64,000 bases of DNA from Myxococcales bacterium (GCA_016706225.1 JADJKB010000005.1:558001-622000), one strand, 5' to 3'. Numbered from the stretch's first letter, positions 17,782 through 27,015 are shown. Notes: generated by a model from the letters alone, not told the origin. Program-made: numbers and translations.

Positions 17782-18594
17782 ATGGCCAAGCTCGAGCTCG
17801 CCGAGCTCCTCCTCGGGCTGATGCTGCAACACGGGCACCCCGGCCAGTCGCCGTACTCGCGCGAGCTCGTGCCCGAGTGCCGCACGAACACCAAGGCTGC
17901 CGGCTGCGAGCTCGCGCCGGAGTGTGCCGAGCCATCGGCGCTCGCTGCTCCACCGAGTTACTCCGTCGCGCGCGGCGGCTGGACGCGGGTCGAGACGCGT
18001 CCGCACGCACTGCGCCGCTTCGCAGGCATCGCTCGCGCACTCGCTGCGACCTCGAAGCGCCTGTACGAATGCACGGAGCCGAGCTGCGAGCCGCTCGCCT
18101 GGCCAGGAAGCCAACGCTCCCTCGCCCTCGCCACACTCACGGTCGCGCTGCACGAGTCCGGACTTCGGGAGGACGTGCAGTTCGGACATCCACCCCTCGG
18201 GCGCGGTCCCCACCGCGAGGCGTGTCTGGTCCAGGTCGCGCTCGATCAAGGCCCACGCGTCGCCAGCTGGATCCCGAGTGCGGAGCGCGACGGCATCATC
18301 GCTGACGCAAGAGCGCGGGAGGAGTTCGCCAGTTCACTGCTCGGCGACACTGCTGCGGCGCTCGGACGTTGTTTCGAGGTCGGCATGCGACTGCTCTCGC
18401 GCTCCCGGCGCGCCTGCGGCGCCGCGGGCGTCGCGTGGGACTTCGGCATGTTCAGCCTGTACGGTGGGGGTCGGAGCTGCAATTTCCCGCCGATCGGGCG
18501 AACGCGGGCGAAGACATTTCGTGGCCTGGCCGCGGCGAAACCGGCGCCTTCCGACGAAATCACCGCGCTCTTGGCTCAGTCTTCCGAGCCGTGA
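17782..18594 (+). CDS. Hypothetical protein, possible lysozyme-fold enzyme
   Basis: A 270-residue protein with no close family that I recognise. It has a short N-terminal helix (LELAELLLGLMLQHGHPG), Cys-rich segments (VPECRTNTKAAGCELAPEC and YECTEPSCEP) and a central ALHESGLREDVQFG followed by GRGPHREACLVQVAL. An ALHESG helix with later Gly-rich loop is reminiscent of lysozyme-like transglycosylase domains, where the Glu is catalytic. That is a weak inference, and no signal peptide is present. Paired cysteines suggest disulfides, hence export by some other route, or metal binding. It lies alone between pfk and glnB. Confidence 0.6.
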   Translation: MAKLELAELLLGLMLQHGHPGQSPYSRELVPECRTNTKAAGCELAPECAEPSALAAPPSYSVARGGWTRVETRPHALRRFAGIARALAATSKRLYECTEPSCEPLAWPGSQRSLALATLTVALHESGLREDVQFGHPPLGRGPHREACLVQVALDQGPRVASWIPSAERDGIIADARAREEFASSLLGDTAAALGRCFEVGMRLLSRSRRACGAAGVAWDFGMFSLYGGGRSCNFPPIGRTRAKTFRGLAAAKPAPSDEITALLAQSSEP

Positions 18595-18667
18595 ACGTGT
18601 GGACAACTTGTGCCTGACTCTGACGTGCGTCGGAAACAATTCCGAAACACGGGGGGAGCTACTCCCG

Positions 18668-18700
18668 TCCGGCGCGCGGCGCTGGGCCGGACGCGCCGGA
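18668..18700 (+). promoter_or_regulatory. Hairpin overlapping the glnB ribosome binding site
   Basis: A perfect 9-bp inverted repeat, TCCGGCGCG (18668-18676) and CGCGCCGGA (18692-18700), with a 15-base loop ends inside the glnB Shine-Dalgarno sequence GGAG (18698-18701), seven bases before the ATG. If transcribed, it would hide the ribosome binding site. High-GC leaders form such stems by chance sometimes, so function is a guess. Confidence 0.45.
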
Positions 18701-18707
18701 GTACGTC

Positions 18708-19046
18708 ATGAAGAAGGTCGAAGCCATCATCAAACCCTTCAAGCTCGACGAGGTGAAGGACGCCCTGTCCGAGGTCGGCATCCAAGGTATGACGGTCACG
18801 GAGGTGAAGGGTTTCGGTCGCACCGGCGGCAAGAAGGAGGTCTACCGAGGTTCTGCCTACGTGGTCGACTTCGTGCCCAAGGTGAAGCTCGAGATCGTCG
18901 TGCCCGAGGCGATGGTCAAAGAGGTGATCGATGCCATCGAGAAGAGCGCCAAGACTGGGCGCATCGGCGACGGAAAGATCTTCGTCACGCCGATTGACGA
19001 GGCCGTGCGAATCCGAACCGGAGAGCGCGGCGAGGAAGCAATCTGA
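18708..19046 (+). CDS. glnB: Nitrogen regulatory protein P-II
   Basis: A 112-residue P-II signal protein. It senses 2-oxoglutarate and ATP/ADP and controls glutamine synthetase adenylylation and nitrogen regulation. The T-loop contains KKEVYRGSAYVVDFVPKV, with Tyr51 in place for uridylylation. The ATP-binding GRIGDGKIFV and the C-terminal RTGERGEEAI are standard. Length is exactly usual. It is followed 33 bp later by glnA, the classical glnBA pair, so both are likely one operon. Confidence 0.97.
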   Translation: MKKVEAIIKPFKLDEVKDALSEVGIQGMTVTEVKGFGRTGGKKEVYRGSAYVVDFVPKVKLEIVVPEAMVKEVIDAIEKSAKTGRIGDGKIFVTPIDEAVRIRTGERGEEAI

Positions 19047-19079
19047 GCGGAGCCTGCGAGCTCCGAGGAGAACGAAGCA

Positions 19080-20492
19080 ATGAATCCCAAGGAAGTCATC
19101 GAATACGGCAAGAAGAGCGGCGCGGTCATGGTCGACCTCAAGTTCATCGACCTGCCGGGCAAGTGGCAGCACACCTCGGTCCCCTTCGAGCGACTGGAGG
19201 TGGATAGCTTCGAGGATGGGTTCGGCTTCGACGGCTCGTCGATTCGCGGATTCCAGCCGATCAACCAGAGCGACATGCTGCTGATCCCGGACCCTGCGAC
19301 GGCGGTCATGGATCCGTTCACCAAACACCCGACCTTGAGCCTCTTGTGCACGGTGCAGGACACCATCACGCGCCAGAACTACTCGCGCGACCCGCGCCAC
19401 ATCGCCAAGAAGGCGGAGGCCTACCTGAAGAGCACCGGCCTGGCCGATACCTGCTTTTTCGGCCCCGAAGCCGAGTTTTTCATCTTCGACGATGTGCGTT
19501 TCGACGCCAGCGGTCACGAGGCCTATTTCCGCATCGACTCCGTCGAGGCGGATTGGAACACCGGTCGCGACGAGCGCCCGAACCTTGGCCACAAGATCCG
19601 CCACAAGGAGGGTTACTTCCCGGTCTCGCCCCAGGACTCGCAGATGGATCTCCGCACGGACATCTGCCTGACGATGAAACAGGTCGGTATCGAGGTCGAG
19701 GTCAGCCACCACGAGGTCGCGACCGCCGGCCAGGGTGAGATCGACATGAAGTACGACAGCTTGGTGCGCTGCGCAGACAAGCTGATGTGGTTCAAACACA
19801 TCGTGAAGAACGTCTCCCACAAGAACGGCAAGACTGCGACCTTCATGCCGAAGCCGATGTTCGGCGACAACGGCAACGGCATGCACTGCCACCAGTCGTT
19901 GTGGTCCGACGGCAAGCCGCTGTTCGCGGGCGACGGTTACGCGGGAATGTCGGACATGGCGCTGTTCTACATCGGCGGCATTCTCAAGCACGCGCGCAGC
20001 CTGGCGGCGCTCACCAACCCCACCACCAACAGCTACAAACGTCTGGTCCCGGGCTACGAGGCGCCGGTGAACTTGGCGTACTCGAGCCGCAACCGCTCGG
20101 CGGCCATTCGCATCTCGACGTACTCGGCGTCCCCGAAGTCACGTCGCATCGAGGTGCGGTTCCCCGATCCGACGGGCAACCCGTACATCACCTTCTCGGC
20201 GATGATGATGGCGGGGCTCGACGGGATTCAGAACAAGATCGACCCGGGTGATCCCCTCGACAAGGACATCTACTCACTCTCACCGGAAGAGCTCAAGGAC
20301 GTGCCGCACATGCCCGCGTCCCTCGAAGAGAGCCTGGACGCCCTCGAGCGGGACCATCAGTACCTGCTGAAGGGCGACGTCTTCACCAAGGACGTCGTCA
20401 GCATGTGGCTCGAATACAAGCGTGAGAACGACCTCAAGCTCTCGCGCCTGCACCCGACGCCCATCGAGTACACGCTGTACTACGACATTTGA
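19080..20492 (+). CDS. glnA: Glutamine synthetase, type I
   Basis: A 470-residue type I glutamine synthetase (glutamate + ammonia + ATP to glutamine), a dodecamer. Key parts are FEDGFGFDGSSIRGFQ, GPEAEFFIFDDV (metal-binding Glu), NGNGMHCHQSLW, and NRSAAIRI. Tyr398 in LDKDIYSLSPEEL is the usual adenylylation site, so it is of the reversible-adenylylation (GlnE-controlled) class. A strong Shine-Dalgarno (gaggaga) precedes the ATG. It lies downstream of glnB and is followed by a hairpin terminator. Confidence 0.97.
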   Translation: MNPKEVIEYGKKSGAVMVDLKFIDLPGKWQHTSVPFERLEVDSFEDGFGFDGSSIRGFQPINQSDMLLIPDPATAVMDPFTKHPTLSLLCTVQDTITRQNYSRDPRHIAKKAEAYLKSTGLADTCFFGPEAEFFIFDDVRFDASGHEAYFRIDSVEADWNTGRDERPNLGHKIRHKEGYFPVSPQDSQMDLRTDICLTMKQVGIEVEVSHHEVATAGQGEIDMKYDSLVRCADKLMWFKHIVKNVSHKNGKTATFMPKPMFGDNGNGMHCHQSLWSDGKPLFAGDGYAGMSDMALFYIGGILKHARSLAALTNPTTNSYKRLVPGYEAPVNLAYSSRNRSAAIRISTYSASPKSRRIEVRFPDPTGNPYITFSAMMMAGLDGIQNKIDPGDPLDKDIYSLSPEELKDVPHMPASLEESLDALERDHQYLLKGDVFTKDVVSMWLEYKRENDLKLSRLHPTPIEYTLYYDI

Positions 20493-20518
20493 GCTCCCGC
20501 TTCCGCGTACGCGGTAAG

Positions 20519-20563
20519 GCCCCCGGCGGCTGTCTCGAAGGCGAGGCGGCCGCCGGCGTTTTG
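20519..20563 (+). terminator. Rho-independent terminator after glnA
   Basis: Stem CCGGCGGC (20523-20530) pairs with GCCGCCGG (20549-20556), with a further inner pairing CTCG/CGAG, followed by cgtttt (20557-20562). It begins 30 bp after the glnA stop. Confidence 0.75.
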
Positions 20564-20699
20564 TCGGGGCGATTCGGCTGACCCGCTACGAACCAGCGAA
20601 CCCCCTCGCGCCGGTCCGCCGTACAGCTCCCTACATTGTTTCGCCAGGGTCGCCGTCGCCAGGCGTGACGCGCGCTGTGATACGGTTCAAGTTCCCGAA

Positions 20700-21596
20700 G
20701 TGGCAGGAGACGACCTGTTCGAGACGACGGTGGAAGTCACCGTCACGCGTGACTTCACACGCTCGTGGCGCAAGAGCACGCCCGGTCAGGCATTCTTGGT
20801 CGTCATCGCCGGTCCGCGTCTCGGGCACCGCGTGCTGCTTGGGGAAGAGACCCTCGACATCGGCCGGGGCGTCGGCTGCGGCTTCCAGCTCGACCTCGAC
20901 AGCGTCAGTCGCCTCCACGCGCGCATTCGCTGGGATGGAACGCGGCATTTCATCGAAGATCTGCGCTCTACCAACGGCACCTTCGTGAACGAAAACAAGG
21001 TCGGCGAACACCCCCTCACGGATGGTGACCGCGTTGGCATTGGCAAGGTGCTCTTGAAGTACCTCGCCGGTGGCAACGTCGAGGCGGCGTACCATGAGGA
21101 AATTCAGCGCCTCATGCGCTACGACGGCCTCACCGGCATCTTCAACCGCAGCCACTTCGACGAAACGCTGCACAACACCATGTGGCGCGCGCGCTTCGAT
21201 GGTGCGCCGGTCAGCCTCATCATCTTCGACCTCGATCACTTCAAACAGGTCAACGACACCCATGGCCATCCTGCGGGTGACGCGGTGCTCAGGCAGTCCT
21301 CCGCCGTCGTCTCTCAGGTGCTCCCGCCCGGCACCGTCTTCGCCCGCACGGGTGGCGAAGAGTTTGCGATTCTGTGTCCGGGCGCCCCCGCGGCGCACGC
21401 CTGGCAGCTGGCGGAGCACGTGCGCCGCGCGGTCGAGGCGTCCACGTTCAGCTCCGAAGGCACGCGCATTCCCATCACCGTGAGCCTCGGCGTCGCCGAG
21501 CGCGTCGCGCCGGATGAAGCGCCCGAGAAGCTCTACGAGCGTGCCGACACGCAGCTCTACGCCGCCAAGGCGGCGGGTCGCAACTGCGTGCGCTGA
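20700..21596 (+). CDS. FHA-GGDEF diguanylate cyclase
   Basis: A 298-residue cytoplasmic protein. An FHA domain (about residues 32-118) has LDIGRGVGCGFQL, SRLHARI and STNGTFVN, which bind phosphothreonine peptides. A GGDEF domain (about 135-298) has FDLDHFKQVNDTHGH and active site GGEEF (218-222). It therefore should make c-di-GMP, probably tethered to or switched by a Ser/Thr-phosphorylated partner. The RxxD inhibitory site expected five residues before GGEEF is missing (LPPG instead), so product inhibition at that site is unlikely. It has a GTG start. Confidence 0.93.
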   Translation: MAGDDLFETTVEVTVTRDFTRSWRKSTPGQAFLVVIAGPRLGHRVLLGEETLDIGRGVGCGFQLDLDSVSRLHARIRWDGTRHFIEDLRSTNGTFVNENKVGEHPLTDGDRVGIGKVLLKYLAGGNVEAAYHEEIQRLMRYDGLTGIFNRSHFDETLHNTMWRARFDGAPVSLIIFDLDHFKQVNDTHGHPAGDAVLRQSSAVVSQVLPPGTVFARTGGEEFAILCPGAPAAHAWQLAEHVRRAVEASTFSSEGTRIPITVSLGVAERVAPDEAPEKLYERADTQLYAAKAAGRNCVR

Positions 21597-21600
21597 ACCG

Positions 21601-22898
21601 TCACTTCGGTGTCGGCACAGGGTTGGTGGTCGTGCCGGTTGCTTCGTCGGCGCTGAAGACAAAGTCGTCGATCAAGACGCTGGAGTCGAGCACGTGGTCG
21701 CCGGCGTCCCAGATGGCAAAGCGCAAGATCACCTCGCTGCCCGGCGCCACGGGGCTCTTGGTCTCGAGCCAGCCCGTTGCGCCGTGATCATCGTAGAGGG
21801 TCGTGTCCATGCCGAAGCCGGTCCCCTGGAGGATGCCGGTGCCGAGTGTGCACGCGAAGTTCTTGCCACCGGCGGAGCAGGGCGGTCCGCCACCACAACC
21901 GCAGGCCTCGAGGAAGCCGTTGTTCACACTGACCGGGTTGCCTTGGGTGTCGAACGAGATGTTGTCGAGCTTTGCGTTCGGCGGCGCTGGCATCTGGAGC
22001 GCAACGAACGAGTCGTTGTAGCTCGAGCACACGAAGTCCGGCCACTCGTAGGTGTAGAAGTTGAACTTGAAGGAGAAACTCTTCGAGTTGGTGGGCACGC
22101 GGATCTTCAGCTCGAGCGCGGCCGGATCGTTGGCCGTCGTGCCGGTGGTGTTGTTGCCCGGGCAAGTGGGTGAGTCCACCGGGAACCCAGCGGGCGGTGG
22201 GCTGGTCGTGCTCATGTCCTCGCCCCCGACATCCGCGTAGTCCGGCTCGGTCGGCTCACGGGCCGTGCCGCTGGACAGGCCGAGCATGCGCTTGCCCTCC
22301 TGGCAGTTCACGTTGGGTCCGAATTTCGGCAAGAGGCCGTGCCCCAGGTCGTTCATGCCCGGCGAGCCATCGGCCTTCACCCACTTGGCCTCGAGCACCC
22401 CCCACTTCTTGTCGCCGGCCGTGGCTTGCTGGCAAATGCCGATCGCGCGCGCGCCGTTCATGGGATCGAGATCGTCGACGCCGGTGATGGCGGAGTCACA
22501 GTCGACCGCGGCGTCGTCGGCCTTGCCGTTGCAGTCCTCGTCGACGTTGTTGCCCGGCACGTCGTAGGCGCCCGGGTTAGCGTTGGCGTCGCAGTCGTTG
22601 CAGTCGCCGTCTTGGCTCGTGAAGCCGTCCTTGTCTTGATCTTCGGTGGGGCCGGACTTGCAGCTCGAGCTCCCGCCGCCCGTGGCCCCGCCGCCGTCGA
22701 TGACCAGCCCCCCGCCAGTGCCTCCTGCCGCGCTGCCGCCGATGTTCATGCCGCCGACTGCGCCTGCGCCCCCAACACCAGCGGCGCCGCCGGTGAACAG
22801 GTCGCCGCCGCCGCCCCGCCGCCAGCGCCGCCGCACGCCGCAACGGTGAGGGCCGCGAGGCCGGTCGATCCCAAGACAGACAAAGCTCGATTCTTCAT
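21601..22898 (-). CDS. Anchor-L/MopE surface lipoprotein 4, frameshift in N-terminal linker
   Basis: Last gene of the tandem array. The mature part, SGPTEDQDKDGFTSQDGDCNDCDANANPGAYDVPGNNVDEDCNG (a MopE-type Asp-rich calcium-binding stretch), and the C-terminal half, PVSVNNGFLEAC and FAIWDAGDHVLDSSVLIDDF (choice-of-anchor-L-like), match the upstream paralogue. The signal peptide with lipobox, MKNRALSVLGSTGLAALTVAAC, is however in a different frame. The shift happens in the GC-rich run ggcggcggggcggc, with CCCC at 22814-22817 on the plus strand. One added base would join them. As written, only an unrelated N-terminus is in frame with the body, so the protein may not be exported. Confidence 0.75.
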
Positions 22899-22961
22899 GT
22901 TGGTTCTCACGGGTCGCGCGATGTTGGGGTGGCGCCTGGGGAAGGCCCCCAGTGCCAGGGT

Positions 22962-24266
22962 TCACTTGGGAGTGGGCACGGGTTTCGTCGTCGAGCCACC
23001 GGTGGCTTCATCTGCGCTGAACTTGAAGTTGTCGATCAGCACGGACGAGTCGAGGATGTGATCGCCAGCATCCCAGATGGCAAAGCGCAGCGTGATCTCG
23101 CTGCCGGGTGTGACCGGGGATTGGGTCTCGAGCCAGCCGGTCGCCGCATGCGGGTAGGTCGCCGAGTCACCAAAACCGGTGCCGTTCAGGATGGTCACGC
23201 CGAGGCTGCACGGGAACACCTTGCCGCCGGCCGTGCACGGAGCCCCGTTCTGGCATCCGCAAGCGTCCATGAAGCCGTTGTTCACGCTGACCGGGTTGCC
23301 CTGGCTGTCGAACGAGATGTTGCCGAGTGCTGCGTTCGGGGGCGCCGGCGTCTGCAGTGCGGCGAAGAAGTCGTTGTAGCTCGAGCAGACGAACCCCGGC
23401 CACTCGTACGAGTAGAAGTTGAAGTTGTAGGTGAAGCTCTTGGCGTTGGTGGGAACGCGGATCTTGAGCTCCAACGCGGCGGGGTCGTTGGCCGGCTTGC
23501 CCACCGTGGTCACCCCGGGACAGGTTGGAGTGTCGATGGGGAACTGCGGTGAGGGCGGCGGGCTGGTCGTGCCCATGTTGGCTCCCCCCACACTCTGGTA
23601 GCCGGGGTCAGTCGGCTGGCGCGCGGTGCCGCTCGAGAGCGCCAGGAGGCGCTTGCCTTCTTGCACGTTTACGTTCGGTCCAAACGCTTCGAGCAAGCCG
23701 TGGCTCAGTGGGTTCATGCCCGGGCTGCCGTCGGCCATCACGTATTTGGCCTCGAGCACGCCCCACTTCTTGTCGCCCGGCGACGCCTGCTGGCACAGTC
23801 CGATGGCGATGGCGCCATGCATTGCGTCGGTGTCGGCCAAATCGGTGATGCTGCCATCACAGTCGAACGCCGAATCGTCCGCCGTACCGTTGCAGTCTTC
23901 GTCGACGTTGTTTCCGGCGACGTCGTACGCGCCGGGGTTGGCGTTTGCGTCGCAGTCGTTGCAGTCGCCGTCTTGAACGCTGAAGCCGTCTTGGTCCTTG
24001 TCCTCGGTCGGCCCCGACGTGCAGCCTGTGCCGCTGCCGCCAGCGCCCGAGTCGGTGTCGATGATGATGCCGCCGCCGCTGCCGCCGCTGCCTGGATCAC
24101 CACCGTAGTTCATGCCACCGGACGCGCCGGAGCCGCTGCTACCGACGCCGGCGGCGCCGCCCGAGAAGAGGTTGTCTGCGCTGCCGCCCGCCGAGCTGCT
24201 GCTGCAAGCACTCGAGAGCACACCCACACACACGGCGGAGGAAAGAACCAGGACTTTACGAATCAT
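22962..24266 (-). CDS. Anchor-L/MopE surface lipoprotein 3
   Basis: A 434-residue lipoprotein beginning MIRKVLVLSSAVCVGVLSSACSS (lipobox LSSAC) followed by a Gly/Ser linker. Next comes the Asp-rich DKDQDGFSVQDGDCNDCDANANPGAYDV, then DEDCNG, which suits a MopE-type putative metal-binding motif. The second half is a choice-of-anchor-L-like domain, recognised by NPVSVNNGFMDACGC and TGWLETQSPVTPGSE. Probably exported to the outer surface and calcium-binding; the partner is unknown. It is the best-preserved member of the array. Confidence 0.88.
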   Translation of the reverse strand: MIRKVLVLSSAVCVGVLSSACSSSSAGGSADNLFSGGAAGVGSSGSGASGGMNYGGDPGSGGSGGGIIIDTDSGAGGSGTGCTSGPTEDKDQDGFSVQDGDCNDCDANANPGAYDVAGNNVDEDCNGTADDSAFDCDGSITDLADTDAMHGAIAIGLCQQASPGDKKWGVLEAKYVMADGSPGMNPLSHGLLEAFGPNVNVQEGKRLLALSSGTARQPTDPGYQSVGGANMGTTSPPPSPQFPIDTPTCPGVTTVGKPANDPAALELKIRVPTNAKSFTYNFNFYSYEWPGFVCSSYNDFFAALQTPAPPNAALGNISFDSQGNPVSVNNGFMDACGCQNGAPCTAGGKVFPCSLGVTILNGTGFGDSATYPHAATGWLETQSPVTPGSEITLRFAIWDAGDHILDSSVLIDNFKFSADEATGGSTTKPVPTPK

Positions 24267-24381
24267 CTTCGCACCTCGCACGGAGTGAGCCGGCCTCCGT
24301 GTCTGCTCTGCAGTTTATCCGATGAACGGCGATTGTCGATCGAGAGACTGATGAGATCGTACGGCGCACATGCGTCGCGGG

Positions 24382-25581
24382 TCACTTTGGAACGGGCACT
24401 GGACTCGTGACGGGAATGTCGCCGCCCTCGGTGGACCAGGTGAAGTTGTCGATCAACACACTCGAGTCGAGGACCGGGTCGCCCATGTCCCAGATCGCAA
24501 AACGCAGCGTGAATTCGCTGCCCCCGGACACCGGAGACTGGGTCTCGAGCCAACCGGTCGCGGCGCCCGGCTCGAACCCGGTGCCTTGCAGCCCGGCAGT
24601 GCCGAGCGTGCAGGGGAAGAACTTTCCACCGGGACTCGACGCGCCCACGGTCGGATCGCACACCTCGAGGAAGCCGTTGTTCACGCTGACCGGGTTGGTC
24701 TTGGAGTCGAAGGAGATGTTGCCCTTGAGCGCGCTCGGAGGTGCGGGGCTCTGCAGCGCGACGAAGAAGTCGTTGAATTGCGTGCAGACGTAGCCCGGGA
24801 ACTCGTAGGTGTAGAAATTGAAATTGAACCTGAAGCTCTTGGCGTTCAGTGGCGCCTTGATCTTGATCTCCAAGGCCACGGGGTTGAACGCCTGCGGGTC
24901 GTTGGCGGTCTGAACATTGGGGCAGGACGGTGAGTCGATGGGGAACCCGCTGGGGGTCGTGCCCATCGAGCCGGCGTCGAAGCCGCTGACGGGTTGGTAG
25001 CCGAGATCCGTGACCTGCCGAGCCGTCCCGCTGGAGAGACCCAACATGCGGGCGCCCTCCTGCACGTTCGTGTTCGAGCCAAATTGGGTCAGCAGCCCGT
25101 GTTGCAGCGGGTTGACCGGCGGGAAGCTGTCCGCGGGCGAGCCGTCCGCCTTGACGTATTTGGCCTCGATGACGCCCCATTTCACTCCATCAGAGACCTG
25201 ACACAGGCCGATGGCCCTCGCTGCATTCATCGGGTCGTTATCCTCGACCGCGGTGATGGCGGCGTCGCAGTTGGGCGGGGGACCGTTGTCCGGGGTGCCG
25301 TCGCAGTCGTCGTCCTTGCCGTTGCCGGGAATGTCGATGGCGCCCGGCTCGGGCTTTCCCGGCGTGCAGGTCCAGCCCCCGCCGGAGCCGCCGCCCGTGC
25401 CGCCACCGTTGGTGCCGCCGAGGTTGATGCCCCCGCCGCCCCCGCCGCTGCCGCCGCCGCCGAAGCCAGTGCCATTGCCCGTGCCGCCGCCGCTGCTTCC
25501 CGCGCTGGAGCACCCGACCGCCGCCAACGCCACCAAGAGAGAGCCCGAAATCCCGATCAGAGTCAGTTTTGAGCGTGCCAT
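24382..25581 (-). CDS. Anchor-L surface lipoprotein 2, shortened calcium-binding part
   Basis: A 399-residue lipoprotein starting MARSKLTLIGISGSLLVALAAVGCSS (lipobox AAVGC). A long Gly-rich linker follows. The MopE-type region is shortened: only the PGAIDIPGNGKDDDCDGTPD part remains, without the DxDGFxxxDGDCND repeat of its neighbours, so it may bind less calcium. The C-terminal half matches the other paralogues, with NPVSVNNGFLEVC and FAIWDMGDPVLDSSVLIDNF. It follows array gene 1 after 42 bp. Confidence 0.87.
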   Translation of the reverse strand: MARSKLTLIGISGSLLVALAAVGCSSAGSSGGGTGNGTGFGGGGSGGGGGGINLGGTNGGGTGGGSGGGWTCTPGKPEPGAIDIPGNGKDDDCDGTPDNGPPPNCDAAITAVEDNDPMNAARAIGLCQVSDGVKWGVIEAKYVKADGSPADSFPPVNPLQHGLLTQFGSNTNVQEGARMLGLSSGTARQVTDLGYQPVSGFDAGSMGTTPSGFPIDSPSCPNVQTANDPQAFNPVALEIKIKAPLNAKSFRFNFNFYTYEFPGYVCTQFNDFFVALQSPAPPSALKGNISFDSKTNPVSVNNGFLEVCDPTVGASSPGGKFFPCTLGTAGLQGTGFEPGAATGWLETQSPVSGGSEFTLRFAIWDMGDPVLDSSVLIDNFTWSTEGGDIPVTSPVPVPK

Positions 25582-25623
25582 GTGCCTGTCCAGAAGTGAT
25601 GGGTTGAAGAGAAAAGCAAAGCC

Positions 25624-26856
25624 TCAGCGAGGGACGGGTTGGGTCACCGGAGTGCCACCGTCCCCGACGTCGAAGGTGAAATTGTCGATCAGCACCGTGG
25701 AGTCGAGCACCTCGTCTCCCATGTCCCAGATCGCGAATCGGAGTGTGATCTCGTAGCCGCCCGCGACCGGAGACTGGGTGTTGAGCCAGCCCGTCGCGGC
25801 GTGCCCTTCGAAGCCGGTCCCGTCGAGGGCGCTCGGCCCGAGCTTGCAATCGAACTGCTTGGTGCCCGCCGTCTGCGCGGCGCACACCTCGAGGTAGCCG
25901 TTGTTGACGCTGACCGGGTTGCCTTGCACGTCGAACGAGATGTTGCCATTCTGCGCGCTCTTTGGCGCAGGGCTCTGCAGTACGACGAAGAAGTCGTTGA
26001 ACTGGGTGCAGACGAAGGCAGGGAATTCGTAGGTGTAGAAGTTGAAATCGAAGCTCAGCAGATTGGCGTTGGTGGGCGCGCGGATCACCAGCTCGAGGGC
26101 CGCGGGGTTGTTGGCGGCGTCGTCATTCGCGGTCTTGACGTTGCCACACGCCGGAGAATCGATGGGGAACCCTGGAGGGGTGTAGCTCGCCGTGCCGAGC
26201 TCGGCGCCATCCGGGCTCAGATAACCGGGATCGGTGGGTTGACGGGCCGTGCCGCTGGAGAGGGCCAGCATGTTGGCTCCGAGACGCGGCTTCACGTTGG
26301 GACCAAAACCCGGCAGAAGTCCGTGAGACACCGACGCCATGCCGATGGTGCCGTCGGCCTTGACGTACTTTGCGCTGACGAGCCCCCAGCTCTTTTCCGT
26401 CGCGATCCGGCAGATCCCCATCACGCGCGCCGCCAGCATCGGATCGGGGTCAGCGACGTCGACGTGGGTTGCATCGCAGTCGGCCGGTTCGTCGTCCGGG
26501 ATCCCGTTGCAGTCCTCGTCGACGCCGTTCGCGCGGTAGTCGTACGCGCCTGGGTTCATCTGTTTCGTGCAGTCGTTGCAGTCGCCCTGGGCCGGCGTGA
26601 AGCCGTCCTTGTCGTTGTCTACGTTCGGATCCGTGGCGTTGCACGGGGGGGCCTCGGTGAGCTTGCCGCCGCTGCCGCCGTTGCCGCCGATGCTGATGCC
26701 GGTTCCCCCGGACCCTCCGCCGCCCACCGAGATACCGCCGTTGCCGCCGCTGCCGCCGCTGGCGGAAGAAGACGCGGAGCAGGCGAGGGCACACACACTT
26801 CCCATGCTCAGCGCGAGCAGAGAGAGAGCGAGCGCCGTGCGCGAGGTGTACCGCAT
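25624..26856 (-). CDS. Anchor-L/MopE surface lipoprotein 1
   Basis: First gene of the four-gene array. A 410-residue protein whose likely start is MRYTSRTALALSLLALSMGSVC, followed by ALACSASS, a lipobox-like site (ALAC). It has a Gly-rich linker, then DNDKDGFTPAQGDCNDCTKQMNPGAYDYRANGVDEDCNG (Asp-rich, MopE-type) and the C-terminal choice-of-anchor-L-like half with PVSVNNGYLEVC and FAIWDMGDEVLDSTVLIDNF. An alternative upstream start gives no signal peptide. The four share the same domain plan with varied linkers, as expected for recent tandem duplication. Confidence 0.87.
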   Translation of the reverse strand: MRYTSRTALALSLLALSMGSVCALACSASSSASGGSGGNGGISVGGGGSGGTGISIGGNGGSGGKLTEAPPCNATDPNVDNDKDGFTPAQGDCNDCTKQMNPGAYDYRANGVDEDCNGIPDDEPADCDATHVDVADPDPMLAARVMGICRIATEKSWGLVSAKYVKADGTIGMASVSHGLLPGFGPNVKPRLGANMLALSSGTARQPTDPGYLSPDGAELGTASYTPPGFPIDSPACGNVKTANDDAANNPAALELVIRAPTNANLLSFDFNFYTYEFPAFVCTQFNDFFVVLQSPAPKSAQNGNISFDVQGNPVSVNNGYLEVCAAQTAGTKQFDCKLGPSALDGTGFEGHAATGWLNTQSPVAGGYEITLRFAIWDMGDEVLDSTVLIDNFTFDVGDGGTPVTQPVPR

Positions 26857-26975
26857 GACCAACCGCCGAGCGCGCGGGGGCGCGCCGCGGCCAGCACCTC
26901 GAAGAGGGAGGTCTGCCGCTCCGGAAGGGTAGCTGCGGGGGCGGGTACTGTCACGCCGCTCCCCACATGGACACA

Positions 26976-27015
26976 CAGCGTGTTTTCCCCAAAAATGTGG
27001 GGGTAAAACACGCTG
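26976..27015 (-). terminator. Perfect hairpin downstream of metK
   Basis: A long inverted repeat: cagcgtgtttt (26976-26986) pairs with aaaacacgctg (27005-27015), with a further ccc/ggg pairing inside and an A/T-containing loop. It lies between the metK stop (27058) and the paralogue array and probably ends metK transcription or both. There is no clear U-run after the stem, so intrinsic termination strength is uncertain. Confidence 0.6.

Noticed and set aside
16506..17894. Long minus-strand ORF opposite pfk
   Set aside because: Shadow of pfk; His/Arg-rich with no domains and no signal for start.
18595..18667. Sigma-54 promoter before glnB
   Set aside because: No GG-N10-GC pair at the right spacing; the nearest has N9.
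18576..19991. Long minus-strand ORF opposite glnB-glnA
   Set aside because: Shadow of two clear genes on the plus strand; composition is typical of antisense high-GC frames.
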